NCBI RefSeq assembly: GCF_004103735.1
Contig: NZ_CP035281.1
Span: 2,170,001-2,234,000 of the forward strand
DNA: 64,000 nucleotides
Source of the DNA: Aminipila luticellarii
GTDB taxonomy: Bacteria; Bacillota; Clostridia; Peptostreptococcales; Anaerovoracaceae
Reading direction: 5' to 3'
The first letter of the stretch is position 1, and every line of letters begins with the position of its first letter. Below are positions 1 to 9,262 of this stretch, piece by piece. A program made the position numbers and the translations under genes. The notes under the pieces are model-generated. The model saw only the letters and a program-made list of their open reading frames with translations, was not told the origin of the DNA and searched no databases.

Positions 1-843
1 AAGTAAGGCTTTCAGGGTCTGGGTCTTATCCAGCTTTAAGAAATCAGCGACCTCTTCAATGGTCTTGGTTCCCGGAGTATGAACTTCCTCCAAAGGCAGT
101 TCCTTTTCATTTGACGCCGGAGCATCTACGCATGCTGCTTTTTCTGTGGTCGCCGCCATATTACATTTTTCACAGTATGCGATCTCACTTTCTCCAACCT
201 CTGATAATGCTGTAAATTCATGAGAATTGCTCCCCCCTATGGCTCCGGTGTCTGCTTCCACCGGTCTGAAATTTAATCCGCACCTGGTGAAGACCTTTTC
301 ATAGGCATCATACATATCGTCATAGCTCTTATCCAGATCCTTAAACGTTCTGTCGAAAGAGTACGCATCCTTCATAACGAATTCTCTGCTTCTCATTAAT
401 CCGAATCTCGGTCTGGCTTCGTCTCTGTACTTCGTCTGAATTTGATACAAATTTAACGGCAGCTGCCTGTAAGAATTTACGTCACTCCTTACAATATCTG
501 TAAAAATCTCTTCGTGAGTCGGCCCCAGGCAAAATTCTCTGCCGTTTCTGTCTTTCAATCTCCAAAGCTCCGGCCCATATTTGAACCATCGGCCGGATTC
601 CATCCAAAGTTCCGCAGGCTGTACCGCAGACATGTGTATTTCCTGTGCGCCCTTGGCATCCATTTCCTGTCTGACAATCTCCTCGATTTTTCTTACGGAA
701 CGCCAGCCGAGAGGCATAAATCCATATACTCCCGATACCAGCTTTCGAATCATCCCTGTTCTTAAAAGTAAAATGTGGCTGGCAATTTCAGCTTCATTTG
801 GCACTTCTCTTAAAGTCTTCAAATGCATGTTCGATAATTTCAT
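1..843 (-). CDS. proS: Prolyl-tRNA synthetase, N-terminal part (cut by window edge)
   Basis: Charges tRNA-Pro with proline in the cytoplasm. The visible 281 residues begin [19 protein letters not shown], typical of the bacterial-type ProS N-terminus. They carry the class II motif 1 region ([16 protein letters not shown]) and the motif 2 region ([16 protein letters not shown]), and then run into the editing/insertion domain ([12 protein letters not shown]). The rest lies left of the window. An AGGAGA site stands upstream of the ATG at 843. The gene follows ispDF after 17 bases in the carD-yacL-ispDF-proS order and is probably co-transcribed. I saw no T-box leader. Confidence 0.95.
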   Translation of the reverse strand, partial: MKLSNMHLKTLREVPNEAEIASHILLLRTGMIRKLVSGVYGFMPLGWRSVRKIEEIVRQEMDAKGAQEIHMSAVQPAELWMESGRWFKYGPELWRLKDRNGREFCLGPTHEEIFTDIVRSDVNSYRQLPLNLYQIQTKYRDEARPRFGLMRSREFVMKDAYSFDRTFKDLDKSYDDMYDAYEKVFTRCGLNFRPVEADTGAIGGSNSHEFTALSEVGESEIAYCEKCNMAATTEKAACVDAPASNEKELPLEEVHTPGTKTIEEVADFLKLDKTQTLKALL

Positions 844-860
844 TTTCTATAAGATCTCCT

Positions 861-2000
861 TCAAATTTTATTCAATATGCATACAGCTTCTGAAGCAATA
901 CCTTCTTTTCGTCCGGTAAAGCCCAGCCTCTCTGTTGTCGTCGCTTTTATATTCACTTTATTATGACTTATTTTTAAAGTTTCAGCAATATTTATTTTCA
1001 TATCCTCTATAAAAGGCATCAGCTTAGGCTCCTGTGCTATGATGGTCGCATCGATATTGCCTATGCAATATCCACTTGCTTCCAAGAGCTGTAAGACTTG
1101 TTCCAACAGCTTCATGCTTGAAATGCCTCTATATCTTTCATCCGTATCCGGGAAATGTTTTCCTATATCACCCAGTGCCGCTGCCCCCAGCAGGGCGTCC
1201 ATAACCGCATGCACTAAAACATCCGCATCGGAATGTCCGGCCAGACCCAACTCAAAGGGAATGTCCACTCCTCCCAAAATTAAGCGTCTCTCCTTATCAA
1301 ATCGATGTACGTCATATCCAGTGCCCACTCTGTATTCCATCGGCATATCCTCTTTCGTTGTAATCTTAATATTGGTATAGTCTCCATCCACCAGACATAT
1401 GGGAAATCCGGCCCGTTCAACCAATACGGCATCATCCGTGCCGTAAAATTTCTCAGAAAAAGCCTGACTGTACGCTTTTACAATCCATTCTCTCTGAAAG
1501 CCCTGGGGAGTCTGTATGCTTTTTAGCTGATTCCTGGGTAAGGTACAGGACAGCCGGCCGCTTTCATTCACCATCTTTATGGTATCCTTTACAGGAACAG
1601 CGGCTACGGCCGCACCTTCTTCCACTGTCTTTTCAATGACAGCATTAATAATCTCCTGCGTCACGAAAGGTCTGGCTGCGTCATGCACCAGCACACAACC
1701 GATATCCTCAGGAAGAAGCTTTAGTCCATTATATACAGAATCCTGCCGTTCGGCTCCCCCTTCGGCCACTCCTTGAAATTTTTCTATGCCTTTCAAGAGT
1801 TCTTGGGTCTTCTCTGCAAATTCTTTTGCCGTAACGACAAAAAAGCCGTCAACATACTGATTCCGGCTAAAAGCTAGAGCAGTCTTAACAAGCACAGGCT
1901 TCCCTTCTATTTCTAAAAATTGTTTTGGAATACCGCTGCCCATCCGTTTTCCAAATCCGGCAGCGGCTATTATTACAGCTATCTTTTGATTTTTATACAT
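861..2000 (-). CDS. ispDF: Bifunctional IspD/IspF isoprenoid enzyme
   Basis: Two steps of the MEP isoprenoid pathway in one 379-residue chain. The N-terminal half is 2-C-methyl-D-erythritol 4-phosphate cytidylyltransferase (Isp[18 protein letters not shown], then [11 protein letters not shown]). The C-terminal part, from about residue 220, is the 2,4-cyclodiphosphate synthase (IspF) with the metal-binding DVH in [10 protein letters not shown] and [19 protein letters not shown]. The frame stays open up to a TTG at 2027, but that start would overlap the upstream gene by 20 bases; the ATG at 2000 gives [15 protein letters not shown] and is preferred. Fused IspDF is known in some bacteria, whereas many Firmicutes keep the two genes separate. 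Confidence 0.95.
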   Translation of the reverse strand: MYKNQKIAVIIAAAGFGKRMGSGIPKQFLEIEGKPVLVKTALAFSRNQYVDGFFVVTAKEFAEKTQELLKGIEKFQGVAEGGAERQDSVYNGLKLLPEDIGCVLVHDAARPFVTQEIINAVIEKTVEEGAAVAAVPVKDTIKMVNESGRLSCTLPRNQLKSIQTPQGFQREWIVKAYSQAFSEKFYGTDDAVLVERAGFPICLVDGDYTNIKITTKEDMPMEYRVGTGYDVHRFDKERRLILGGVDIPFELGLAGHSDADVLVHAVMDALLGAAALGDIGKHFPDTDERYRGISSMKLLEQVLQLLEASGYCIGNIDATIIAQEPKLMPFIEDMKINIAETLKISHNKVNIKATTTERLGFTGRKEGIASEAVCILNKI

Positions 2001-2007
2001 ATATATC

Positions 2008-3111
2008 TTATCTCTTTGGTTTTGCAAAGATCATACGTCCCGCGGACGTTTGCAGTACGCTTGTTACAGTAACCGTTATATTCTGTCCGATATATCTTCT
2101 TCCGTCTTCAACAACAATCATCGTTCCGTCATCCAGATAAGCGACTGCCTGATTGCTTTCTTTTCCTTCCTTTACCATGAAAAGCTTCATATCTTCCCCG
2201 GGAAGCACTACCGGCTTCAACGTGTTGGCCAGTTCATTAATATTCAGGACCTTTACTCCCTTTATCCCCGCCACCTTGTTCAGATTAAAGTCATTTGTAA
2301 CAACCTTGCCATTCATGATCTGTGCAAGCTTCAAAAGCTTGACATCCACTTCGGGAATTTCATCCAGAGATTTTTCTGAGGCGGTATTGTAAATATCAAT
2401 ACCATATTCCTCCTGAATCTTATTTAAAATATCCAGGCCTCTGCGACCTCTGTTTCTTTTCAGTCCATCTGATGAATCTGCAATATGCTGCAGCTCCAGC
2501 AATACAAACTCCGGAATCACAATATTTCCTTCAATGAATCCCGTTTTCATGATGTCAGCAATTCTTCCGTCAATGATTACGCTTGTATCCAGAATCTTCG
2601 GAGTGGCATCCGCCAGCTTACTTTTAGATTTGGAGGATTGTCCTCCTTTGCTCCTTGCCAGCCACGCCCCAGTTATATCCTTGAACCGCTTGGTCGCAAT
2701 GATCACACCTAGATATCCCATGATGAGATACGTAACGATGCTTAAAATGGTACCGATATAAAAAAATTGGATGGTTGCATAAATCTGGCTCACTAAAAAA
2801 GCAATGACCAGACCGACGATCAATCCAAAAGTTCCTGATACAATTTCATTTGTAGAAACACCTTGCAGATCGGACTCAATTCCTTTTGCAACCTTGACGC
2901 TGTGCTTGCCGAGACTAGGGGCTGCTCTAAAAAATAAAATTCCAAAAATAATAGCAAAACATAGCGCAGTTACCGCTAACTGTGTTTCTGTGAATTTACT
3001 TTCCAAAGAAGTTCCTGATAAGCCATACATAAATTCACTTAATAAGAACACACCATATCCCACCATGGCACCAACGACAGTCAGAATGATCCGTATTAGT
3101 TTCTTCAACAT
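2008..3111 (-). CDS. yacL: Membrane PIN/TRAM-domain protein, YacL family
   Basis: A 367-residue membrane protein. Hydrophobic helices fill roughly residues 5-140 (four segments). A basic linker ([15 protein letters not shown]) leads to a PIN ribonuclease-like domain from about 172 with acidic residues D175 and D181 in [13 protein letters not shown], and a C-terminal TRAM RNA-binding domain ends at KPKR. The family is widespread in Firmicutes next to ispD/ispF and disA/radA genes; its precise substrate is not settled, but a membrane-tethered RNase role is the usual inference. It sits 7 bases upstream of the ispDF ATG, in one operon with carD upstream. Confidence 0.9.
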   Translation of the reverse strand: MLKKLIRIILTVVGAMVGYGVFLLSEFMYGLSGTSLESKFTETQLAVTALCFAIIFGILFFRAAPSLGKHSVKVAKGIESDLQGVSTNEIVSGTFGLIVGLVIAFLVSQIYATIQFFYIGTILSIVTYLIMGYLGVIIATKRFKDITGAWLARSKGGQSSKSKSKLADATPKILDTSVIIDGRIADIMKTGFIEGNIVIPEFVLLELQHIADSSDGLKRNRGRRGLDILNKIQEEYGIDIYNTASEKSLDEIPEVDVKLLKLAQIMNGKVVTNDFNLNKVAGIKGVKVLNINELANTLKPVVLPGEDMKLFMVKEGKESNQAVAYLDDGTMIVVEDGRRYIGQNITVTVTSVLQTSAGRMIFAKPKR

Positions 3112-3196
3112 CCTGTTTCACCCCCCTTCAAATCTGTTTTTCCCTCAAGAGAGCTTGAGGTTTTATAGCTCAAGATAGTATCGAATCCGGCGAAGA

Positions 3197-3670
3197 TTAA
3201 ATTGCCCTGTCAATAATATCGTTTGCTTCGTTTTGTCCGATATCCCTAACCAGAATAATTTCACTGAGCAAAATCTGCTTTGCATTGGTCAGCATCTTTT
3301 TCTCCCCTGTAGACAACTTTTTTTGTCTGTCCATGCGAACCAAGTTTCGGACGACTTCGGCGACTTCCATAACATCGCCTGTCTTTAATTTTTCCATATT
3401 TTCACGATACCTTCGGTTCCAGTTGCTTGGCATCTGGCTTGAATCATCTTTTAAGGCGGAAAGAACCCCCTTTAGCTCTTCCTCAGAAATAATTTCACGC
3501 ACCCCAACGTCGTTGCTGTTCTCTACAGGAATCATTACTTTCATATCCCCGCAAGGCAACTTCAAGATGTAATATTTTCTTGTCTCGCCTAGAATTTTTT
3601 TCTCTTCTATTTTTTCTATGACTCCTGCGCCATGCATCGGATATACGACTTTATCTCCCACGGTATACAT
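3197..3670 (-). CDS. carD: CarD/CdnL-family transcription regulator
   Basis: 157 residues starting MYTVGDKVVYPMHGAGVIE, the Tudor-like RNA-polymerase-interacting (RID) domain of CarD/CdnL and of the Mfd N-terminus. A helical C-terminal DNA-binding half follows (RENMEKLKTGDVMEVAEVV). CarD proteins bind the RNA polymerase beta subunit and stabilise open promoter complexes. The frame is open to a TTG at 3685, but that codon lies inside the ribosome binding site (TTGGAGGGA), so the ATG at 3670 is the start. It heads the carD-yacL-ispDF-proS cluster and has its own promoter upstream. Confidence 0.92.
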   Translation of the reverse strand: MYTVGDKVVYPMHGAGVIEKIEEKKILGETRKYYILKLPCGDMKVMIPVENSNDVGVREIISEEELKGVLSALKDDSSQMPSNWNRRYRENMEKLKTGDVMEVAEVVRNLVRMDRQKKLSTGEKKMLTNAKQILLSEIILVRDIGQNEANDIIDRAI

Positions 3671-3696
3671 AAACAATCCCTCCAATATATACCTCT

Positions 3697-3726
3697 AGTA
3701 TATATTATCGGCTCGGTCTATGTCAA
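3697..3726 (-). promoter_or_regulatory. Putative sigma-A promoter of carD
   Basis: On the minus strand TTGACA (3726-3721) is followed after 18 bases by TATACT (3702-3697), with a TATATA two bases upstream giving a 16-base spacer as an alternative. It lies about 30 bases before the carD start codon. Read by eye from consensus match only. Confidence 0.6.
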
Positions 3727-3805
3727 GTATATGAATTTTTAATCTTATCACACCGTTTTTTTTTTGTCAATAATAAAATTGCTAATTCCTCTGCAAAAAT
3801 TTACC

Positions 3806-5242
3806 TTACGCTTTATCCAATTCAAAGTAAAAGGTACTGCCTACTCCCTTTTCACTTTCTACGCCGTAACGGCCACCGTGCAAAAGGATAATTTCTTTGA
3901 CGATGGACAGGCCGAGCCCTGTACTCTTTACCTCCCGGACGTGGTTGGTGCTGGCTTTATAATATCGCTCCCAGATCTGATCCAGCTCATCAGGAGCAAT
4001 ACCCATCCCATGATCGGAAACCTCACACCTTACCGCACCGCCTTCATCTAAGATCTTTACATGAACCTCTTTGTCTTCCCCGCAGTATTTGACGGCGTTG
4101 TTAAGCAAATTGGATATGACCCGCTTTATTTGATTTTCGTCCGCCTTGACAAGAACTTTCTCCTCCGGGCTCTCCAGAATGAATCGATACCCCTCCCGGC
4201 TTTCATAGATTCCCAGAGCGTTTACAATGCTTCGAGCCGCCTCAGAAAGATCAAATTCCCTTTTCTCCAAAGGAGTTACGTGCGTCTGCAGTCTGGAAAG
4301 ATCCAGCATATCCGTAACCAGTAGGTTTAACCGATCTGCCTCTTCAATAATGACCTCCAAATGGGCATTTCTCTTTTCCGGATTATCTCCGGAAATATCC
4401 CGGATCATTTCCGCATAGGATTTGACCATGGTCAAAGGAGTTCTTAAATCGTGGGAAACATTGGCAATCAAATCCTTTCTAAGCGCATCCGTTTTCTTTA
4501 GTTCAACCGATGTCATATTTAGGGTATCTGCCAGCTGTATGATCTCGGTATAGTGACCGCCTGAAAAAGGAACGCCATACTCTCCCGCCGCCAGCCTTTC
4601 CGCAGATTTTGTGATGCTCCGTATTGGTTTTGAAATCCTGTTAGACAGATATAAGGATAGGCTGAAAGCAATTCCCAAGGAAATAATGGTCACATACATC
4701 AGTTGGTTCCTTAGGATTCCCACTGTGGAATCCACCGGGAACAAAGGAGAGAAAATATACAGAATAACTTTCTCATCCGGTGATTTTTTTAAAAAGCTTG
4801 CATAAGCTAAGGTTTTTTTATCTCCATGACCGGGATTTTTTTCCGGTATAATCACAGAAGCGCTCTCGCGGTTGTCCTGAAACAACATTTTTCGAACCGT
4901 GCTCATTTCGGGCAGATACATATAAATCGGCATCCTGCCCGACTCATTCCCCGGAGAAAACAAGATGGCGTCATCCGTTTCGATCTGGATATACATATCA
5001 TTGGATACGGACAGGGATCTGATGGTGTCCACAAAGTCTTCCTTTCCATATTTCTCCGCAATGACGTTGGCCACTCTGTTGGTCTCCGTTATCTTCATTT
5101 CCTGATAATACGTATTTAAAAAGAAAATCTGCAAAAGCCATAAAAGAGATAGCAATAAAGCAGCAAACAGAACAAAATAAGCCCACAGCTTAAAGTTTAT
5201 GCTATTCTTATCAAAATGTATTTTCGATAGCTTTATTTTCAT
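3806..5242 (-). CDS. Two-component sensor histidine kinase
   Basis: 478 residues. A membrane segment at about 18-43, an extracytoplasmic sensor region of about 135 residues, a second membrane segment at 180-200, then HAMP (200-250, SNRISKPIRSITKSAERLA). The HisKA box NVSHDLRTPLTM has the phosphorylated His264. The ATPase domain has N-box NLLNNAVKY, G1 DHGMGIA and G2 GLGLSIVKE. It is the cognate kinase of the response regulator that ends 2 bases upstream. The architecture is PhoR/ResE-like, but the signal cannot be read from sequence. Confidence 0.93.
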   Translation of the reverse strand: MKIKLSKIHFDKNSINFKLWAYFVLFAALLLSLLWLLQIFFLNTYYQEMKITETNRVANVIAEKYGKEDFVDTIRSLSVSNDMYIQIETDDAILFSPGNESGRMPIYMYLPEMSTVRKMLFQDNRESASVIIPEKNPGHGDKKTLAYASFLKKSPDEKVILYIFSPLFPVDSTVGILRNQLMYVTIISLGIAFSLSLYLSNRISKPIRSITKSAERLAAGEYGVPFSGGHYTEIIQLADTLNMTSVELKKTDALRKDLIANVSHDLRTPLTMVKSYAEMIRDISGDNPEKRNAHLEVIIEEADRLNLLVTDMLDLSRLQTHVTPLEKREFDLSEAARSIVNALGIYESREGYRFILESPEEKVLVKADENQIKRVISNLLNNAVKYCGEDKEVHVKILDEGGAVRCEVSDHGMGIAPDELDQIWERYYKASTNHVREVKSTGLGLSIVKEIILLHGGRYGVESEKGVGSTFYFELDKA

Positions 5243-5244
5243 TT

Positions 5245-5916
5245 CTACGCCTCAAATTTATATCCCACGCCTCGCAAAGTAACAATAAAATCTCTATATG
5301 GTCCCAGATTATTTCTTAAGTTTTTTATATGGGTATCGATGGTCCGATCATCACCGAAGAAATCATATCCCCAGATATCCGATAACAGCTTGTCTCTGGA
5401 CAATGCCAGATTGCAATTTTTAGCCAAATAAAACAAAAGGTCATATTCCTTTGGGGTCAGTTCAATCTTTTCACCGTCTACAAGAACCGTCCTTGCAGGA
5501 ATATTGATGGATAACCCTTTAAAATTAAGAACATCCTGTTCCTCCGGCTGTGCGGAAGCCTTCCTCGTCAGCACTGCATGGACTCTTGCCATCAGTTCCT
5601 TGGGACTGAATGGCTTAACTACATAATCGTCTACCCCCAATTCAAAGCCGAACAACTTGTCATACTCCTCCCCTCTGGCTGAAAGCATGATCACCGGTGT
5701 ATCCTTAAACTTTCTAAGCTCCTTACAGGTGGAAAATCCATCCAGCTTCGGCATCATCACATCAAGAATAATTAAATCATATTCGTTTAATTTGCAAAGT
5801 CCTATTGCTTCCATTCCATCTGCAGCTTCATCCACCTCATAGTTGTTAAATTCAGCATATTCTCTTATGACTTCTCGGATTTTAACTTCGTCATCCACGA
5901 CTAACAATTTACTCAT
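5245..5916 (-). CDS. OmpR/PhoB-family response regulator
   Basis: About 223 residues. The receiver domain has the acidic pair in VVDDE, the phospho-acceptor Asp in ILDVMMPKLDGF and the conserved Lys in YVVKPFSPKEL. A C-terminal winged helix follows (ELTPKEYDLLFYLAKN, DRTIDTHIKNLRNNLG, RGVGYKFE). Two ATG codons stand in tandem; AGAGGT spacing (7 bases) favours the second at 5916. The kinase gene follows immediately, so the pair is one transcription unit. A repeated CTTTAA motif just upstream (about 5970-5985) could be a binding site, but this is weak. Confidence 0.94.
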   Translation of the reverse strand: MSKLLVVDDEVKIREVIREYAEFNNYEVDEAADGMEAIGLCKLNEYDLIILDVMMPKLDGFSTCKELRKFKDTPVIMLSARGEEYDKLFGFELGVDDYVVKPFSPKELMARVHAVLTRKASAQPEEQDVLNFKGLSINIPARTVLVDGEKIELTPKEYDLLFYLAKNCNLALSRDKLLSDIWGYDFFGDDRTIDTHIKNLRNNLGPYRDFIVTLRGVGYKFEA

Positions 5917-6070
5917 CATGTACCTCTTTTATTATTTTTCATCTCCATCTGCTTTTATTATAAATATCTTAAAGGTTTAAAGTGATGGATTTGTGATAAA
6001 AATAAAGATATTCTATGTAATTTTATCACATATTCTAACAGAATTGTTCAAATTTTTTGTTGTTTATTTT

Positions 6071-6099
6071 TTGTCTGAATGTTAAAATAATTTTATTAT
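6071..6099 (+). promoter_or_regulatory. Putative promoter of the APC permease
   Basis: TTGTCT (6071-6076), a 17-base AT-rich spacer, then TATTAT (6094-6099), 44 bases before the permease ATG. The whole 6000-6140 interval is very AT-rich. Consensus match by eye. Confidence 0.45.
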
Positions 6100-6143
6100 T
6101 ATTTGTTTTTTAAACTAATATTTTTAAGAAATGGGAGAAAAAA

Positions 6144-7490
6144 ATGAAAACCGAATTAAAAGAGAAATATGGCCTCATTACTGCCATTGCAATGGTTGTA
6201 GGAATAGTCATAGGAAGCGGTGTCTTTTTTAAAGCAGAAAAGGTACTTAATGCCACTGGTGGCAACCTTCCTCTTGGTATTCTTGCCTGGGTGATCGGAG
6301 GCCTGATCATGATTGCCTGCGCATATACCTTTGCCGTTATGGCAACAAGATATCAATACGTAAATGGTATCGTGGATTATGCAGAGGCCACCATGGGCAG
6401 CACCTACGGATATTATGTAGGCTGGTTCATGGCACTCATTTATTACCCTACGCTTACCTCCGTGCTGGCCTGGGTATCTGCCAGATATACCTGCGTGTTG
6501 TTTGGCTTTGACATTGTGGGCGGTCCCTGTATGACCATGGCATGCTTTTTCCTGATTGCCAGCTATGCGCTGAATACCTTATCCCCTGTGCTTTCCGGTA
6601 AGTTTCAGGTGTCGACCACAGTTATCAAGTTAATTCCGTTATTTTTAATGGCCGTTATCGGAACCATCGTAGGGCTGAAAACCGGAATGACTGCACAGAA
6701 TTTCACAAACGTGGTAACAGAGGTGAATCAGTCACATGCCCTGTTTACAGCAGTTGTTGCCACAGCCTTTGCCTATGAAGGCTGGATCGTTGCTACCAGC
6801 ATTAATGCCGAATTAAAAGACTCTAAAAAGAACTTACCGATTGCTTTAGTCTGCGGAACCTTTATTATTATGGCCGTATACATTCTTTACTATGTAGGCC
6901 TTGCGGGAGCTGTTACCAATAAAGTCATGATGGCCGGAGGAGAAGCAGGAGCGAAGCTTGCATTTGAAACACTGTTTACGAATGTCGGCGGAACACTGAT
7001 TTTTGTATTTGTCATTATTTCATGTCTGGGCACGTTGAACGGGCTAATGCTGGGCTGTTCCAGAGGGATTTATTCCATCGCCTCGAGAAATGAAGGACCT
7101 CATCCAGAGGTGTTCGGACAGGTGGATAAAGTGACCAACATGCCTACCAATTCTTCTGTTTTAGGCGTACTGTTATGTGCCGGCTGGCTGCTGTACTTTT
7201 ATGGTGCAAACCTGGCAGACCCCAAATGGTTCGGATTTTTCTGCTTCGACTCATCGGAGCTTCCGATCGTATCTATTTACGCACTGTATGTTCCGATCTT
7301 CCTTATGATGATCAAAAAGGAAACCGATTTATCTGCATTTAAACGTTTCCTTATGCCGATACTGGCTATCATCGGATGCGTGTTTATGATCGTTGCTGCT
7401 TGTTTCTCCCACGGCATCGCCGTTGTTGCATACTTGATCGTATTTGCGATTATCATGCTTATCGGAGCCGTACTTAACAAAAAGAAATAG
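6144..7490 (+). CDS. APC-superfamily amino acid permease
   Basis: 448-residue polytopic membrane protein with about 12 hydrophobic segments. The N-terminus carries the APC substrate-binding signature (GIVIGSGVFFKAE, residues about 20-32) in the first helix, as in LAT-like and serine/threonine exchangers. Later helices include FTAVVATAFAYEGWIVATS, typical of helix 6 of the family. It is monocistronic: its own GGGAGA site lies 8 bases before the ATG, and a strong bidirectional terminator follows. Substrate cannot be assigned; an amino acid is likely. It neighbours the two-component system divergently. Confidence 0.88.
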   Translation: MKTELKEKYGLITAIAMVVGIVIGSGVFFKAEKVLNATGGNLPLGILAWVIGGLIMIACAYTFAVMATRYQYVNGIVDYAEATMGSTYGYYVGWFMALIYYPTLTSVLAWVSARYTCVLFGFDIVGGPCMTMACFFLIASYALNTLSPVLSGKFQVSTTVIKLIPLFLMAVIGTIVGLKTGMTAQNFTNVVTEVNQSHALFTAVVATAFAYEGWIVATSINAELKDSKKNLPIALVCGTFIIMAVYILYYVGLAGAVTNKVMMAGGEAGAKLAFETLFTNVGGTLIFVFVIISCLGTLNGLMLGCSRGIYSIASRNEGPHPEVFGQVDKVTNMPTNSSVLGVLLCAGWLLYFYGANLADPKWFGFFCFDSSELPIVSIYALYVPIFLMMIKKETDLSAFKRFLMPILAIIGCVFMIVAACFSHGIAVVAYLIVFAIIMLIGAVLNKKK

Positions 7491-7510
7491 GCAGAATTGC
7501 TTTTAGTTTC

Positions 7511-7563
7511 ATACAAAAGAGCGGGACAGGAACGCTATGGTTTCCTATCCCGCTCTTTTGTAT
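7511..7563. terminator. Bidirectional terminator between the permease and radA
   Basis: Near-perfect inverted repeat with about 22-base arms (7511-7532 and 7542-7563) and an 8-9 base loop. The stem core is AGAGCGGGA and A/T runs lie on both sides, so it can end the plus-strand permease transcript and the minus-strand radA transcript. Confidence 0.9.
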
Positions 7564-7637
7564 ATAAAGGATTAAAATTGGAGGTCGAAAAGACCAAAGC
7601 GGTAAACTCGCTTCTTTACGCCAGGCTGTACCGGATC

Positions 7638-9026
7638 TTATGCAAACTGGGAAATGGCTTCCCGGATGTTGGCAACTCCTACAAGCTTTACATTCTCAGG
7701 CGGCTCTTTCATTGCCGCTTCATTTTTTTTCGGCAGAATAATTTTTGAAAATCCCATTCTGCTGGCTTCTCTTACAATTTTCTCACAGTTCTGAACGGAT
7801 CTTAAATCTCCCGTTAAGCCGATTTCTCCCAATGCCAAAGTCTTGCCGGAAGCGACCTGTCCCTTGAAGGAAGAATAGATAGCCAGTGCGACCGCCAGAT
7901 CTGTAGAAGTTCCCTCGGGTCTTATACCCCCCACCACATTCACATAGACATCTTGATTGATCAAGGACAAGCCCGCTTTTCTTTCCAGAACAGCCAGCAG
8001 CATATTTAACCGGTTGGTATCGATGCCGATGGCCGTTCTTCTTGCAAATCCAATATTCGTGGGAGCGGTCAAGGCCTGAATCTCTAAAAGCAGAGGTCTC
8101 GTCCCTTCGTAAACTGCCGTAGCGACAGCTCCCTCTGCTCCATCCTCCATTCCTTCCAGAAAGGTCTTGGATAAGTTTTCAATTTCAACCAGTCCTTCCT
8201 CCATCATCTCAAAAGCACCGATCTCACTGGTTGTACCAAATCGGTTCTTAAAGCATCTCAGTATTCTTAATTCCTGATTTCTCTCTCCGGAGAAATTTAA
8301 AACACAGTCTACCAAATGCTCCACGATTTTCGGTCCGGCTAATTCTCCCGATTTCGTCACATGGGCTACGATAAAAATCGGAATATTTTTTACCTTTCCC
8401 ATTTTCATCAATTCATTTCCGCAGGCACGAACCTGCGAAACACTCCCGGGAGCCGAATCCAGTTCTGGTGAGTACATGGTCTGTATGGAATCTATGATCA
8501 TAAATTCCGGCTTTAATTCTTCTGTAACAGCCGCAATGTTTTCCATACTGGTTTCAGCCAGCAAAAATAAGTTGGTCATATCCCCTTTGCATACTCTGTC
8601 ACCGCGCATTTTTATCTGCTCCTCAGATTCTTCTCCGGACACATATAAGACCCTTCCATACCGCTCGGCGATGTTAGAAGCTGCCTGTATGATAATCGTC
8701 GATTTTCCGATGCCGGGTTCGCCGGATATCAAGGTGAGGGAGCCTTTCACCAAGCCTCCTCCCAAGACCCGGTTCAGCTCCCGAATACCGGTATCCATTC
8801 TGGAAAAGCTTCCTGATTGAACGTCTGAAAGCTTTGTTGCTTTTACTCTTTGTCCGGTATGCCCGCCCGCTCCCGATATGCTTCGGCTTCGGCTGTCATT
8901 TTCATTGACCGGAAGAACCTTTTCTTCCACCATGGAGTTCCATGCTCCGCAAATACACTGTCCCATCCATTTTGCCGATTCATATCCGCATTCCTGACAT
9001 ACAAATACTGTTTTTGCCTTTTTCAT
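7638..9026 (-). CDS. radA: DNA repair protein RadA
   Basis: 462 residues; a RecA-like helicase that promotes branch migration in recombination. The N-terminal zinc site uses C10, C13, C24 and C26 (CQECGYESAKWMGQCICG). Walker A GEPGIGKST lies at 102-110, the RadA-specific KNRFG motif follows in the core, and the C-terminal Lon-protease-like domain has VNVVGGIRPEGTSTDLAVA. The start has an AGAGGT site before the ATG. It is the usual length of the family. It converges on the permease gene across a shared terminator. Confidence 0.96.
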   Translation of the reverse strand: MKKAKTVFVCQECGYESAKWMGQCICGAWNSMVEEKVLPVNENDSRSRSISGAGGHTGQRVKATKLSDVQSGSFSRMDTGIRELNRVLGGGLVKGSLTLISGEPGIGKSTIIIQAASNIAERYGRVLYVSGEESEEQIKMRGDRVCKGDMTNLFLLAETSMENIAAVTEELKPEFMIIDSIQTMYSPELDSAPGSVSQVRACGNELMKMGKVKNIPIFIVAHVTKSGELAGPKIVEHLVDCVLNFSGERNQELRILRCFKNRFGTTSEIGAFEMMEEGLVEIENLSKTFLEGMEDGAEGAVATAVYEGTRPLLLEIQALTAPTNIGFARRTAIGIDTNRLNMLLAVLERKAGLSLINQDVYVNVVGGIRPEGTSTDLAVALAIYSSFKGQVASGKTLALGEIGLTGDLRSVQNCEKIVREASRMGFSKIILPKKNEAAMKEPPENVKLVGVANIREAISQFA

Positions 9027-9172
9027 TTTTTACCTCTTTATATTCTAAGCAGCTGCCATGCTGTTTTTACTTTTGTCATTCTATTGGTTTTATTCTTTCA
9101 GTATAATTTATATTGAATAAAATGCCAAGGGAAAAGTGGATTTCCCTGATCGGAAAGGATACTTTTCAACAC

Positions 9173-9203
9173 AAAAAAGGAGCAAACCTTGTTGCTCCCT
9201 TTT
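9173..9203 (-). terminator. Terminator of the EF-G-like gene
   Basis: GGAGCAA/TTGCTCC stem with a short loop, flanked by A and T runs. On the minus strand it ends in TTTTTT and lies 60 bases downstream of the EF-G-like stop codon. One bulged base is present in the outer stem. Confidence 0.8.
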
Positions 9204-9262
9204 TGACCTGTTTATTTATAAACGAGGAATGTAAATGAAAAAATTTTAAACCTACTACTCTA

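Noticed and set aside
3136-3165. Hairpin CCTCAAG/CTTGAGG upstream of yacL
   Set aside because: The T run lies on the plus-strand side, where no gene reads; it does not work as a terminator for the minus-strand operon and may be chance.
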